Below are positions 43,891 to 55,400 of a DNA stretch of 64,000 nt, in pieces. The position numbers and the translations under genes are program-made. The notes below the pieces were generated by a model. That model had not been told where the DNA came from and searched no databases. It was given only the letters and a program-made list of their open reading frames with translations. Origin of the DNA: Symsagittifera roscoffensis (lineage: Eukaryota; Xenacoelomorpha; Acoela; Convolutidae); contig NC_087067.1 of NCBI RefSeq assembly GCF_963678635.1, positions 48,591,618 through 48,655,617 on the forward strand, written 5' to 3'. Position 1 is the first letter of the stretch. Every line of letters begins with the position of its first letter.

Positions 43891-46800
43891 TCATGTTATT
43901 CCTGACTGTCCTGCCCTGCTCATTCTCGGCATGATCCATCTGTCTGAACCAGAGATCATCAGCCATCTGTTGTACTAACAGATGATCGTCATCCACCCCT
44001 GGTCTTAACTTCAGCAATCTGGCAAAGTTGGACAGCTCCAACCCCATAACCTCATCTAGCACCAACCGAGTTGTGCTACAATCTTTGAGCCCCTGTATGG
44101 TATTGGAAATGTCAGCCCAAACGGCGGGAAGCTCAGATCGGGACGGGTAGTAATTGTCTGGGTCTACTACTCTGTTCGGGGCAGGAATTATCACGTTGAA
44201 CCTCCCCTCTGCTATCGTTGTGACCATTGTGTACACAAACTGAAGGGGTTCTGGCAATGCAGCGTACCCTGGTGACAACACAAAGACCACCTTCACCACA
44301 TTTTGGGTGAAACGTTGTTTTGCTGCTGCTTCTACCTCAGCCATCGCCGAGAGCAATGTCATTATCGCCTCCCCTATGACGTCGTTGCTTGGGATCGACC
44401 CATCCGTCAGACGTGTCAACAAGCCCCTGCTTTGTAGATGATCATTTGAGCCTGCAACCACTATCACCTGCGGCTCCAGGCTGACCGCCCTTCGTACACT
44501 TATCATCATGCCTATTGCCTGTCCCCAGTCCAATTTAGGCGCCGTCAAGAAAATCACGTCGGGCCAAAAGAGAGAAGGGGGCGTATAGAGATAATCGGAA
44601 CTGGCCACAATCAGATACTTGGCAGCTTTCATATCTAAGGGATCATAAGCTGCAAACAGGCCGTCGCCTATTGGGGCCTTCAGTTTCCCATATCTCTTGT
44701 CATCTCCATCCACCGTGGTCGTTCGGGGGTAGTCCCTCGAGTACTCTCCAGGCATCTGACCGGGTGGTTTAGCAAATTGCCTGTACATCTTGTGATGCTT
44801 GTTATTGGGCTTGTTCTCTGCCTGAAACTTGCCCTTGCGAGCAGGTGGCGTCAGTTCCCGGGCTCTCTGTTGGACGTCCGTAAGAGACCGGGTATTCAAA
44901 GGTCCAAAGGTATTGTCCTGAGGCAACCCATTCAAGTCTGCGCGCCGGAGCGTAGTCGTAGAGCTGAACTGCTTCTGCTCTGCTAGCAGCCAATCCACGC
45001 CCGGTATCCGATATAGTCGCGACACTGTGGGACTTTCTCCGCCAATCATTTTCATTGCGTCCTCCCGACACGTCAGGGTATTCATGTTCAACTTCGTGGA
45101 CATGTCCGTCTTGTACTGTCCCCAATGACTAGGGTCTGATCGGTTCCAAAGCAGCACGCTGCCTGGTTCAACTCCCTCCGCTGGCACGGCGCTCGTAGAC
45201 GGTCCTGCTGCTGAAGCAGGGTTTGCCGTGGCGGGCGGATCGTTCCTCCTATACACGGTCTGGGAGTTATTCCTGTTCTGAACCACTGATCTCCCGAGTC
45301 GGCTTTCATGCCGTTGTGTTCTGGGAGGAGGAGCAGTCCCTAGCCTCTCTCTTACGTTTGAGCTCGGAGCGATGGGTGTGGCTGCAGCCGTCTCCATTGC
45401 CAAGGGCCCTAGGCGGTTGACGAGGGATTCGGGCACGCTTGCCCTTATTCTACTTCCTCCGGTCGAGCTGGTCCGAGCCAGAGAACTGGTCGCCCTCGAC
45501 TCCTGCTCCACTTCCCTCAACTGCGTCTGAAATACATCATTCACCCAGTGTCTCCCTCGTTGGGTGTTGAAATGTATTCCATCTCTGGTAAGCGCGATGT
45601 GATCAATCATGCGCAGCATGTTTTCGAGATCCAGAAATCGCAACTCGCCAGGGTTGTTTCTCACCAGATTACGGATCATTTCGTTCCACCGTGTCACGTT
45701 GCCATTCATGAAATCTGCCACTGTGGTGCCCACCAGCGGGTTTTGTGGTATCGTGCACAGCACCACGAACCTGGACCTGTACTTCTCCTTCAGTTCATTC
45801 AGGAGGCATACCAACAGAGGCTCCCACTTGCTCTCGGGAGTCACTGGGGCTCTCGAGACGTCGTTGGTTCCCAGCATTATCACCAGCGTATCCAGGTGAT
45901 CCTCGCTCTGGAATTCCATCATCTTGATGACCTGAGCCACCGAGGCTCCTCCAAAGGACAGAGTGGTAGTCTGACCAAAGACGAAGATCTCATTCAGATC
46001 CCTCACCAAACTGTCTCCTATGATCAAGTGGCGACTCCCTGGGGGAATTACCTGGTCGCCCGTAGCGGGGTTCCAGCTCATGTCATTCAGGCAGGCTCGA
46101 GGATGCTCCGCAGCTACTTGCGTGAACTGGTGACGTGTCATCAGATTCTTCCTAATGTCTACCACGCGGGACTTTTGATAGGTTCTGCCATGCGGAGTCC
46201 CCGAGGTCACTACCGTGTGGGGTGCTCGCTCCGAGCTATTGGATGAATGATCACGACGTTGGGAAGGAACGATCCTACCCAATGTCCGCCCAGTGGTTCG
46301 GTTGATCTCATCCATTGTTGCTCTGGCCACTTGGTTGAACGATTCTTGGAACTGAGGAGCGAGGTAGGTGTCAGAAGGGTCCGGTATCGTGTTCCTCTGA
46401 CTGGAAGCAGACGGTTGTGTCTGCTGAGGAGCCTCGGGCCCTCTCGATGCACGTAAATCCAAAGCCTCGGGCCCTTTCGATGCACACAGCTCCTGTAGTC
46501 TTGTCCTGGGGCAGGTGTCGCTGGATCCCTCCGAGGATTTCATTGTCGCCAGAACTTCCTGTGACACTTGGCTCACCTTTGCCATACACAGCTCCTTCAG
46601 GTGCTTTATTTCATCCTCCTTGTAGGCCACCTGCAGATCCTCATATTTCTTCTTCCATTCGTCTCTTTCTCGAGCTATCGTCCTATACTCCTGGAGTTTG
46701 GCACACAGCTAGCTCTGATCTCTCTCCTTCTTCTCCAGTGTCTCAATCGTCTCCGACGTCCGGATCTCTATTTCACTCACCCTCACCGTCTTCGGAGGAG

Positions 46801-47227
46801 GAGCAGCTGTTGGAGAGTCGACCGCATGTGACGGGCCTGGCCCATCACGTTGTCTCTTCGCTCCGATGAGTGGCTGCGCAGGTTGGAAGGGTAAGGGCAT
46901 CTCACCTAGCCGGTGGTCCCTCTGTTCACCTAGTCATGGCTCACGAGCCAGGTCGTGGCCAGACATTTCTCCACGCCGCCATCTCATCAGTCGATTTCGA
47001 CCTCTCTCGGCGGTCCCGGACTCACCGAAGGCCAACATCAACACGACTTCTGTAGGGCGATTCCCTCGACCCTCTCGTCCTAATGCATTGAGGAGCGCGA
47101 CCACAAACATCGCCAGCCCCGGGTCTTCTCGTGTAAAATCACAATCGATCAGCCGCTGATAGATCTCGTCTAGAGTCGCTCCTAGACTCGCTGAGAGGAA
47201 GTCCATAAGTTCGTTCGTGTCACCCAT
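43742..47227 (-). CDS. ORF1 with SGNH hydrolase domain and two in-frame stops
   Basis: From ATG 47227 one frame continues to TGA 43742 (1162 codons), interrupted only by TGA at 46934-46936 (followed by CTA G) and TAG at 46709-46711 (followed by CTG). It begins MGDTNELMDFLSASL, a helical N-terminus. After a basic/Pro linker comes a coiled coil (LEKKER, ARERDEWKKKYEDLQ). An SGNH/GDSL esterase-type domain follows: HLIIGDSLVRDL (catalytic Ser), FGGASV (Gly), IMLGTNDVS (Asn) and TRDGIHFN (Asp and His), all four blocks present, near 46018, 45960, 45872 and 45582. A second, degenerate domain of similar outline (VIVVAGSNDHLQSRG) lies near 44450. SGNH domains occur in some retroelement ORF1 proteins (family knowledge). 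Which element type this is remains unclear. Confidence 0.7.
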
Positions 47228-47701
47228 TTCTTATCGTGTTGATTCTTGCTGTCGAGTAATTTCTTCCTGGTTCGTTCGATTCAATGGATTCCATAAACAA
47301 TTTCTGATCAATCAAGATCTAAAAAACAAGTCGCGACTTAGAACCATCATTTTTGGATTAAACATCATTCAACTTCTTTAAAACTCTTCATTGAAATTCT
47401 CTTCTCAATTCTGATTTAAAAATTTAGCACCAAGGTGGATCGTCCACCTGTATCTGCGTCAGGGTAGCACAATGAGCGCTGTCACCTTGAGGACCTGGAG
47501 TACTCTAGGTCTTTTATGACACGAAACATAAAACATATCATAACAAAAACATAACACATAAACACATAAACATCATACATCTATATTATCACATAAAAAC
47601 CTAATCCCTAACATTGTACCTAAAACCTAACCTAATCTAAAACTTGACACTAATTCTTATCAAGTAACCTAATAAAAACCACTTATCGCCAAACGCAATT
47701 C
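47228..47701. promoter_or_regulatory. Spacer upstream of ORF1 with hairpins, possible promoter/leader
   Basis: A GC-rich island (47430-47515) in AT-rich sequence contains the perfect hairpin AGGTGGATCGTCCACCT and the near-palindrome GACCTGGAGTACTCTAGGTC. On the - strand a CATAAAAG box lies just upstream, which could place transcription of the ORF1/ORF2 unit here. A TGGAATCCATTG at 47290 could be a primer-binding site, but matches no standard tRNA end I know. All roles are inferred. Confidence 0.35.
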
Positions 47702-48688
47702 CTAGCATATGCTCAGATAGTATTTTTTATGTAAGTAAACCTCTATGTCAGTTTCTGAAAATATCACATGCACAAGTGCGTACAACTCTTTCGGATGTAG
47801 CTTTCCCCTATTAGAATCATATACTGGTAACGAGAGAGATGTCACTCCTCTCTCAACCAAAAAATCCCTAAGTCGAGTCAAGGCCAATACCAAGCTCTTT
47901 GGATCTACGTGTTGCCTAGCAGTGGCCTTGGTAACCAGGAAACACAAATATTTCCCTGGTATCTGTGATGCAACAGGGGGCAGCGCTATCATCCCTTCCA
48001 CACCAGGCCTCTGTTTCCATAAAAACTCGATGTTCTTACTCTCTCTTTTGAAATCAGCCGCTAGTGCTGTTTTGAAGCTTACGTCCGCGGTTATCGCTAT
48101 GGCGCACGTGCGTTCTGTAAGTATGAAATCGCTTTCCGTTATGACAATATTGTTTGAATAATGGTTCGGTAGGTCAAAATACGATTCAAAAATTCGTCCA
48201 AAAGGTGGTTTTTTAGCATTCTCGCCCTCTGTCTCTAGTTCTCCAGTTTCTCTTGCCGATTTCAATTTTTTTATTATCAGATTTTTGGTGTGGGTGAGTC
48301 CTACCCCCACTCCCCGGACAAAAATATTCATCGACGTCCCCGTCGATCGCCCAAAGTCTAGGAGATCGAGGTTGGATTGTGGAACACGTAGAGGAACATC
48401 TGGGGCGACCCAGTTGGACTCGGTATTGTCACGACTGATGTATTTGATGCCGTCTTTATCGACTTCCTGAATCGTCAGGATCGTCTCTTTTGGATCTGTC
48501 GGCAGATCATGGAGCCATTCGAGCACGTGCAAGTTCGTTAGTTCTTGCTCATGAGTCTGTTCCGCTTCGGGTTCGAACTCCACTTCTGGTTCTGATCGAT
48601 CGTCGATCCAATCCTGATCCATGTCTTTCACCAAGTCGATTTCTTCTAGCACCGCCACTTCGTCCAGTCCTACCAGCGAGTCCATCAT
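47702..48688 (-). CDS. Macro-domain ORF downstream of integrase
   Basis: A 328-codon frame. The N-terminal 70 residues are very acidic and continue the acidic region that follows the integrase. The C-terminal 160 residues show the macro (ADP-ribose-binding) fold: NIVITESDFILTERTCAIAI with TADVSFKTALAADFKR (the 'D.L.....aIa...a.....g.gia..fk' block), then IALPPVA, KYLCFLVTKATARQHVDPKS, LTRLRDFLVERGVTSLSLPV and VHVIFSETDIEVYLH. The layout matches the small Poa1/OARD1-like ADP-ribose glycohydrolase group. The Gly-rich loop usual before the last helix is replaced by YDSNRGKL, so activity is uncertain. It lies in env position of a Ty3/gypsy remnant. Confidence 0.75.
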   Translation of the reverse strand: MMDSLVGLDEVAVLEEIDLVKDMDQDWIDDRSEPEVEFEPEAEQTHEQELTNLHVLEWLHDLPTDPKETILTIQEVDKDGIKYISRDNTESNWVAPDVPLRVPQSNLDLLDFGRSTGTSMNIFVRGVGVGLTHTKNLIIKKLKSARETGELETEGENAKKPPFGRIFESYFDLPNHYSNNIVITESDFILTERTCAIAITADVSFKTALAADFKRESKNIEFLWKQRPGVEGMIALPPVASQIPGKYLCFLVTKATARQHVDPKSLVLALTRLRDFLVERGVTSLSLPVYDSNRGKLHPKELYALVHVIFSETDIEVYLHKKYYLSIC

Positions 48689-48693
48689 ATCAC

Positions 48694-50181
48694 TTACGGA
48701 TTGTATTTCTTCTTGTTTTTTGCTCTCTTGCTCTGGCGTGTTTCCATGGTGAGAGGAAAGTCAGGCTGTATTCCTTTGTCAATTTCAATTTGTTCCGGGC
48801 AGTCCCAGTCTTCCTCGGCATAAGGTAGAGTTTTTTCGTCCACCTCTACTCGCTCGGTCAACTCCAGATCCAGTGGTAGGTCGCAATCGTCCACCACCTT
48901 TCATTCACTTCACAAGCAGGATCCACTATCAAATAGTCTCCCTCTTGCATGTCTACTGGGATACACCAGTCCTCTGACGAGGCGTTGTGTGGTTTAATAT
49001 TTTCGTAATGAGCTGCTCTTCCAGTGCTCAGTCAATAAAAACGACCCCCTTGGTGCACGTCTGTTATCTGAAATGGACCACGCCATTTCTTTAATAATTT
49101 TTTGGTTCCTTTTGGTGGAACCACTTCCTGGAACACCCAGACGTAGTCGCCAACTGAGTAGTTTTTCGCATCGGCTGTCCTTTTGTCAAACCTCCTTTTT
49201 TGTCTGATTTGCGCCTGTTGCGTGTTCCTCCTGCATAAGTCATTGAGGTCCTCCTGTCTTCTAATAACATCCCGCACGTACGTTTGAGGGGCTGCCCTCT
49301 TCCCCTCATATTCAGGGTAGAAAAACGTCAACGGGAGCGCTTTTTCGTGACCCGTTAGCATCATGTGCGGATTTATTCCCGTGGTGGAATACTCCGTGCT
49401 GTTGTAAGCACCCATCACTTGCGGCAAGTGCTTGTCCCAGTCATCCATGTAACGCGAGCAATAGACTCTCAGCATGGATACCAGTGTGCGATTTTGCATC
49501 TGGACTAGGTGATAAGTGATCGAGTGGGCCTGCGCTACCTGCGACCTTTTCATTAACTCCTTCGTGAGATCACCCACGAATGCTTTGCCATTGTCCGATC
49601 ATTACCAGCACCTGATTATAGCCCGTTGCTGTCATGCAGATTTTCTGATGATCAATTTGCACCACTTCGTTGAAACCTGACGACACTATTGACTGTAGGG
49701 GGAACCTTAGTTTCCTGGGATCCTTCGCCTGCTGACATGACAGGCATGCGGCGATCCACTTCTCACAAGCCTTCTTCAATCCCGGCCATTCGAATCGTTT
49801 CTGTATCCTGTTATACACTTTGTCCACTCCTTGATAGCCCATCTGATCATGTGAACGAAAGAGCAGTTCGGTCTGCTACAACTGTGGTAACACTATTGAA
49901 TTAAATTTATAAAGGACCTTTTCCTCCTCTTTCCGTTTACAGGCTACGATCCCGTCCTTATTCAGGTACAACAAGTTTTTTCGCTTCAGGTAGAATTGCT
50001 TCAAGATCTTGTAGCTGTCTTCTTCCAAGTCTCCCTTGTCAGGTGCTCCATTCTCGATCCATCTTTTCAGACTGCTCGTCATTCTCTCATTTCGTTGAGC
50101 CCTTAGGAGATCCGACAGCCTGTACCTGGTGTTCAAATACGTCTTTACCACGTTCATTTGCCCACTCATTATCTCCGTCAA
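48694..50181 (-). pseudogene. Ty3/gypsy integrase remnant with acidic tail
   Basis: On the - strand: a pre-integrase helical region (50181-49876, SSLKRWIENGAPDKGD, KNLLYLNKDGIVACKR), the zinc-binding domain (FRSHDQMGYQGVDKVYNRIQ, then CLSC; the second His is Tyr), the first catalytic Asp (VVQIDHQK), then a deletion that removes the second. The last core block follows (QNRTLVSMLRVYCSRYMDDW, the usual Glu lost), then LPQVMGAYNSTEYSTTGINP and a C-terminal DNA-binding barrel (VGDYVWVFQE, LLKKWRGPFQITDV). After frame breaks, an acidic region (48897-48694, MVDDCDLPLDLELTERVEVD) leads to the macro-domain ORF. Gag, protease and RT are missing, so the copy is 5'-truncated and dead. Confidence 0.85.
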
Positions 50182-52484
50182 ATCGTCTGGTCGCTTCTGA
50201 TCTGTCCTGTGGAGGTGTCGTGGCTCTTAAATAATAGGAACATGATTGGAGGTGAGACTTTGCTTTAAAAGGGCTTTCAAATTGAAAAGCCTGGAGAATC
50301 TTCCTGAGTTTTCAGACAAGATAGGCCATGCCATCCACCTTCCGTTTCTTGTTTTTGAACCTAAGAGGAGTCCAATTGCAATTCTGAGCTGCTGATTCGA
50401 CAATTTCAACCTTAGATTTTTACACGGTATGTAACCATTGTCATCAAAACTTATACTGACAAACCTTGAACCTTTTTACTTCAGTAGGTTCTAGTTTCAA
50501 AATCCTTTGAGAAATTTTTTTGATCAAAAATGGGTTCCGTCCAGTTTTTATTTGGATTTCATTTTTCGGAGTTACCTCTATTTTTGCTGAATCTAACCAA
50601 AATTCTTATGCATCATTATATGTTCCATCCTCGTGCTCCAAACCAAAATTTCACAAAAAGCAGCTTACGCTCCTACCGCTGAAGCTAAAAAAGCTGGTAA
50701 AGCCTTGGGCGGCCGGCAGAACTGCTTGCAAAATTTGGCTATCATTCACTTTTACATTTGTTACCTTGCATAAAGAATGTCTCAAAATTTGATCGTATTT
50801 TTTCACTCAAATCATTTTGCTTAAAACAAAGACTACGCTAAAAAGGGAGTTTCGGCATGCTAAAGCAGTCTTTCAGGAGGCAAAACCCATAATGTGCCTC
50901 CAGCTTATCAATAACCTCCGAAATTTTTTCCAGCTCAGATATTTTTTCATTTAGCACTGGAGCCCAAAACAACAAGCCGACGTGATCTAAGCCGAAGGGA
51001 ATTCAGGCCAAAATTTAAACTTGACAGACACCTCAATACACTTTTTTCCCATTAGTCGGAGAGTTATTTATGACAATGCACCCCTTAGGAATGGCATCCG
51101 TTATTTACGTCACCCGGATTTTGAAATGAATAATTTATAAGCATGAGAACGCCTTCACGCCTTCAACAATTTTTTAGTTGTTAACTTTACTAAACATCAA
51201 TTAGCGAATTAAATTTTATAATAAAGCCAAAAAATGGATCATGAAATGAAATTCTTCAAATAAGTCTTCAATTTAATCGTGTTTTATGACTCTTGAGAAA
51301 ATGTTCGGCTTGAAGACCGTAACTTTACGATCCGGTTTGAAGTCACGTCGGCTTGATGTCCGGCACCCAGAATTCACGACCAGTATTAATTTGCGTACAC
51401 ATGTTTAGATTGCATTTCACTTGGGTAGAACTTTTTCAAGCTTTTCTTGAACGTCGAAGTAGTCATGTCAAATTTTCTTAATTTAACCGGCAAGGAGTTG
51501 CATGTTTTGCCATCAGATGAAAAAAAGTTAATTTAGAGAAGCATTTGAACAATTGGCATCAAATATTACTTACTTACAAACAAAAAGAAGCGGACTGAAA
51601 CGGGTATCCATCGATGTGAAGAAAGCTTCCGAGAAAATAGCGATATGCTGTGCTGAAAAGTGGGTGTATGTATGTAACCTAAATTTAGCCCCACCAGGCA
51701 AGGGATCTCTCCCCTTGTATATTCAAGCAAAGGGATACTGCTGATGAACAGTGATGACGACAAATTCAAGTGGAAACTGGACAAACATTAGAAAGCGATT
51801 GGAATTGACATGTACGAATTCGAACGGAGATAGGAAAAAAACATTTGAAATGACCACAAGAGGCACTGCCTAATGGTCATAAAAACTTGACTTGACTTGA
51901 CTTGAAAACTTGTTGGTAGTAACACCGCCATGTAGAGACGACAGTAGGATCTGGAGATAACATGCAGAATATGATGAATTATGCGACACGTGATAGGAGG
52001 GAGATTTAGTTTGATCCGCCTGGTATGTCGGAGAATATGGTTCCCAAGGATTGAACGCCAAGACAAGGTGGAAGAACTGACTAATGGACAACCAGTTGAC
52101 AAAGGGATACTGAAATTTCGTTTAGAAAAACAATCATCAGTTATTTTAGTTTTTTTTTATTCTAAAAGGTTATTCAGGCTAAAGGGCGTTTGTTATCTTG
52201 GCTTAGTAGCCTCTTAATGCGAAAATCTTTAAGTAAAATACTTTCTCTTTTGGCGCAACGGTCTGTTATTGTCGGCTTAAGTACCGTTTTTTAAATTTTG
52301 TAAAAATCCTAGGCTGGCTTATTGCCGGCAATAGTATCTTTGGCGTGTCTCTTGACAAGCTTCGTTCGAGACAAATTGTTATTCGGAAATTTTCGATTTT
52401 GTGACTTTCGCAAGTGGGACAAAGCTCCGGTTCACCTGTGTAATACTTAGCAGCTAATTTTTTTAGGAATGCAAATGTAGAAAT
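50182..52484. other. Intergenic, mostly no feature
   Basis: 50227-50409 (- strand, 60 codons) may be a further decayed piece of the gypsy pol. The rest shows no coding-like frame. A short TTGACTTGACTTGACTTG tandem lies at about 51888-51905. The 300 bp before 52485 should hold the promoter of the next gene. Confidence 0.45.
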
Positions 52485-55400
52485 ATGTCTACTGAGTTCG
52501 GACTTTATCAGTCGACTTCCACAAACCGCGCGCGTTTGCTCGAAAATGAGTTCCAAAAGGAGTTCAATAATTTCAAATCTGATCTGGAAGACTTTGAAAT
52601 GAGCTTAGGGGTGGCGCCGCGGGCTTCTTCGACTGCTCAAATACCTCTTAGCTGTGACCACTTCCGGAAGATGCGTCAATTGACTATTGACCGAGCATTG
52701 CAAGTGCCAGGAGCTAAGCCGCTGAAAATACAGTCCGAAATAATGAAGGAAGTAATGAACGACTCTTTGAAGTTAGAATATACAAACCACGGTGTCGCCT
52801 TCATTTTATTGGATGTAAGACTAATTTTTACTGAAAAAGTTTCAGTGATTTCTGGCTCGACATAATATTTCGAATTAATTTGATTTTAGTTTTTTGTCAA
52901 CTCTGTCCGAGAAACTGCTGTGTGCCGATATAAACATCTTTTGAGATGGAAGCGATTCATTCATTCTTCGAAGGATGCGGAGAAGTTGTACCCTGAATAT
53001 CGTCAACGACTAGGAAACAATTTGGCGCAGTACAATGATTTCATCAGCAGGGCAAAAAGACTATCTGTTGCACGAGACGGCCATCTGTTCAACAAAATGG
53101 AAATGGGTTTCAATGCGATCCAAGAAGATGATTTTCAAATTTTCACGAAATGGATCATCACGCATTTTCACGCAACTAAACGCTTCAATCAGTTTTACAA
53201 GGCTAGCATTAAACTTTCACCCCCTTCCTTTTTTTGCCTGAATAAAAACGCCAAATGATTTTCTCGGAATGGTTTAATTGCCGGAAAACATAAAAAGAAA
53301 GGTGGTGTCACTTTGACGGTGCTAGGAAAATAAAACCACAGGCCATTAAAACGACAAGACATTAAGACTACAAATCGCATTATTTTACGTAAAACGAGCA
53401 GCTCAAAATTAAGCTGTTTAAATTTATGTGAAATACAATGCGGAGAATTGCGTGTAGCGTCGTTTTAAAGTCCCAGCAAAAACGGTTGTCGTCTTAAAGA
53501 CGCGTCTTATTTGCCGGTCACCCAATTTAACACGTCACATTAAGTTTGTTGCTATTTTTAGGGTTTACAGTGGGTTCATCTGATCCGAAGATCCGACCTC
53601 ACATTCGAAGCAATCGACTCTGAGCTGCAGTCCATGGAAACGATGGTAAATTCATTCATGCCACAGCTGGGCTTTCATTTGTTCCCCAATTTCGTACTTA
53701 ACACAGCCAAGCTTGGAAAAAAATTTGCTTTTATGCTCTTTTTTGATAGAATGCGGTTTTATAATTTGTTTTGATTAACCAGAAAGAAGGAACTGATTAC
53801 GGGGATAACGGATCCCTGTTGCATCAAAAGTCAGCAAATGCAGGCCATAGCAGCAAAAATGACGATGCCCGCACTAGTGTATCAGCCAGTTCTGCCTACA
53901 CTTCAGAATCACAACATTACTCAACCATGTATACTTCTAGCGGGGCAACACTGACTGCAGCAGCTGCGGACGGTCAGCCTGCTGCCATATATGGAAGTCA
54001 ACAAGGATTTGTACTGGCTGGTGATTATGGTTAGTTGAAGTTGTATTAAGTGTAAACTGACTCCGCATAAAAGATTTTTTTGATAAAGTACGAACATCAA
54101 ATATGGTCAATGTATCTTTGCTCCCATCAGAATAGAATATATTTTTATTATGTAACTGCTCTTCTGTCTGCTGAATACAGATTACACTCAATTATCTATT
54201 TACTTTTCAAATCTGACGGTATTCGAAAATGGATCCTTTCAGTCTGTGAGCCTAACTCGAGCTGCAGTGACTTGGGAGTGCCCTATCTGACCAGTTCATT
54301 CGAGGACCTCTCGAAGCTCCTGGAGGCGTGGATCAAGTGCTACGGCATTAAAGCGGACATTGAGATGATAGAATCAGCGGCAGATGAGATGGACTTGTTC
54401 TCAAAAGTGAACAAGATATTCTCGCGTGTCTTTCAGAAACAGGAGAGCCAGTTTTCGTTTCCAGTGTACGAGACTATGGATTCAGGTTAGCACTTAATTA
54501 GGACAACAAAGAAATAACAATGATGTTTGGCTGTGTTCTCGCTAAAACTGGCGTTCCATGAGAAATCTTATTAACTGTCTAGATGGTCGCAAAGACTTGT
54601 TACACTTCTTGATGATGATTATAAATCAAGTAATACTTTGCGTAGCGAGGCCATAACGTGAAAACTTATTACAATCAATTTGAACCTTCTTTGCAGGAAA
54701 AATACCTTGGGGAAAAGATACAAGTGACCACTGTGTGTTGAAAGAGGCCACTTGGTTGGACCACTGTTCCATGAATCCCAGAATAGAGCATGCGGGTCAA
54801 GTCAAGTTCTTCACGCAACTCAGAGCACAGTCATCTGTAGATGAGGTTCGACTTAATAGTTCTCGGCCTAGTTTCAATCGTTGTTTACCTATTGTGACAA
54901 GTTTTGACTAGAAGTACGAATATCGAGGGTCTGGTTGAGAGAAGAATGAATTTCAACATCCAGTAATGTTGTCAAGAGTTGATTAACGTAGTTCATACCC
55001 TTATAAAGGTCATGCTTGTTTTTTTTTATCAGGCGCAAATTTGATTTTTTGAGGCTTTTGATTTCAGTCAATTTCCTTTGTTTACACCATCGAGCGTAGT
55101 CTAGTAGTAGACTCTACTATCCAACCTAACTCGCTAATAAATGTGCTCATTTGGTGGAGCTTACATTATAATCACAATCTGTAGCATAGGAAATTTCATA
55201 TCATCTGTTCTCAGCTTTTTCTGTGGCTTATGTATGCCTATCGTTAAATTTCCGTGGCTGTGATGGAAGGAAGTGAGACTCCAAATCTTGAGCTTGCTGG
55301 TTCGAATCTAACCCATTCGATACTAATTCACCTTTTAGAGCTGCTTTTTTGTCGTTTTCTCGCTAGTGTTTGAGAATTTTTCTTAATTCACCTTTTAGAG

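Noticed and set aside
43473-46869. Several + strand frames of 90-232 codons opposite ORF1 and ORF2
   Set aside because: Shadow frames in GC-richer coding DNA; the - strand frames are far longer and contain the SGNH motifs.
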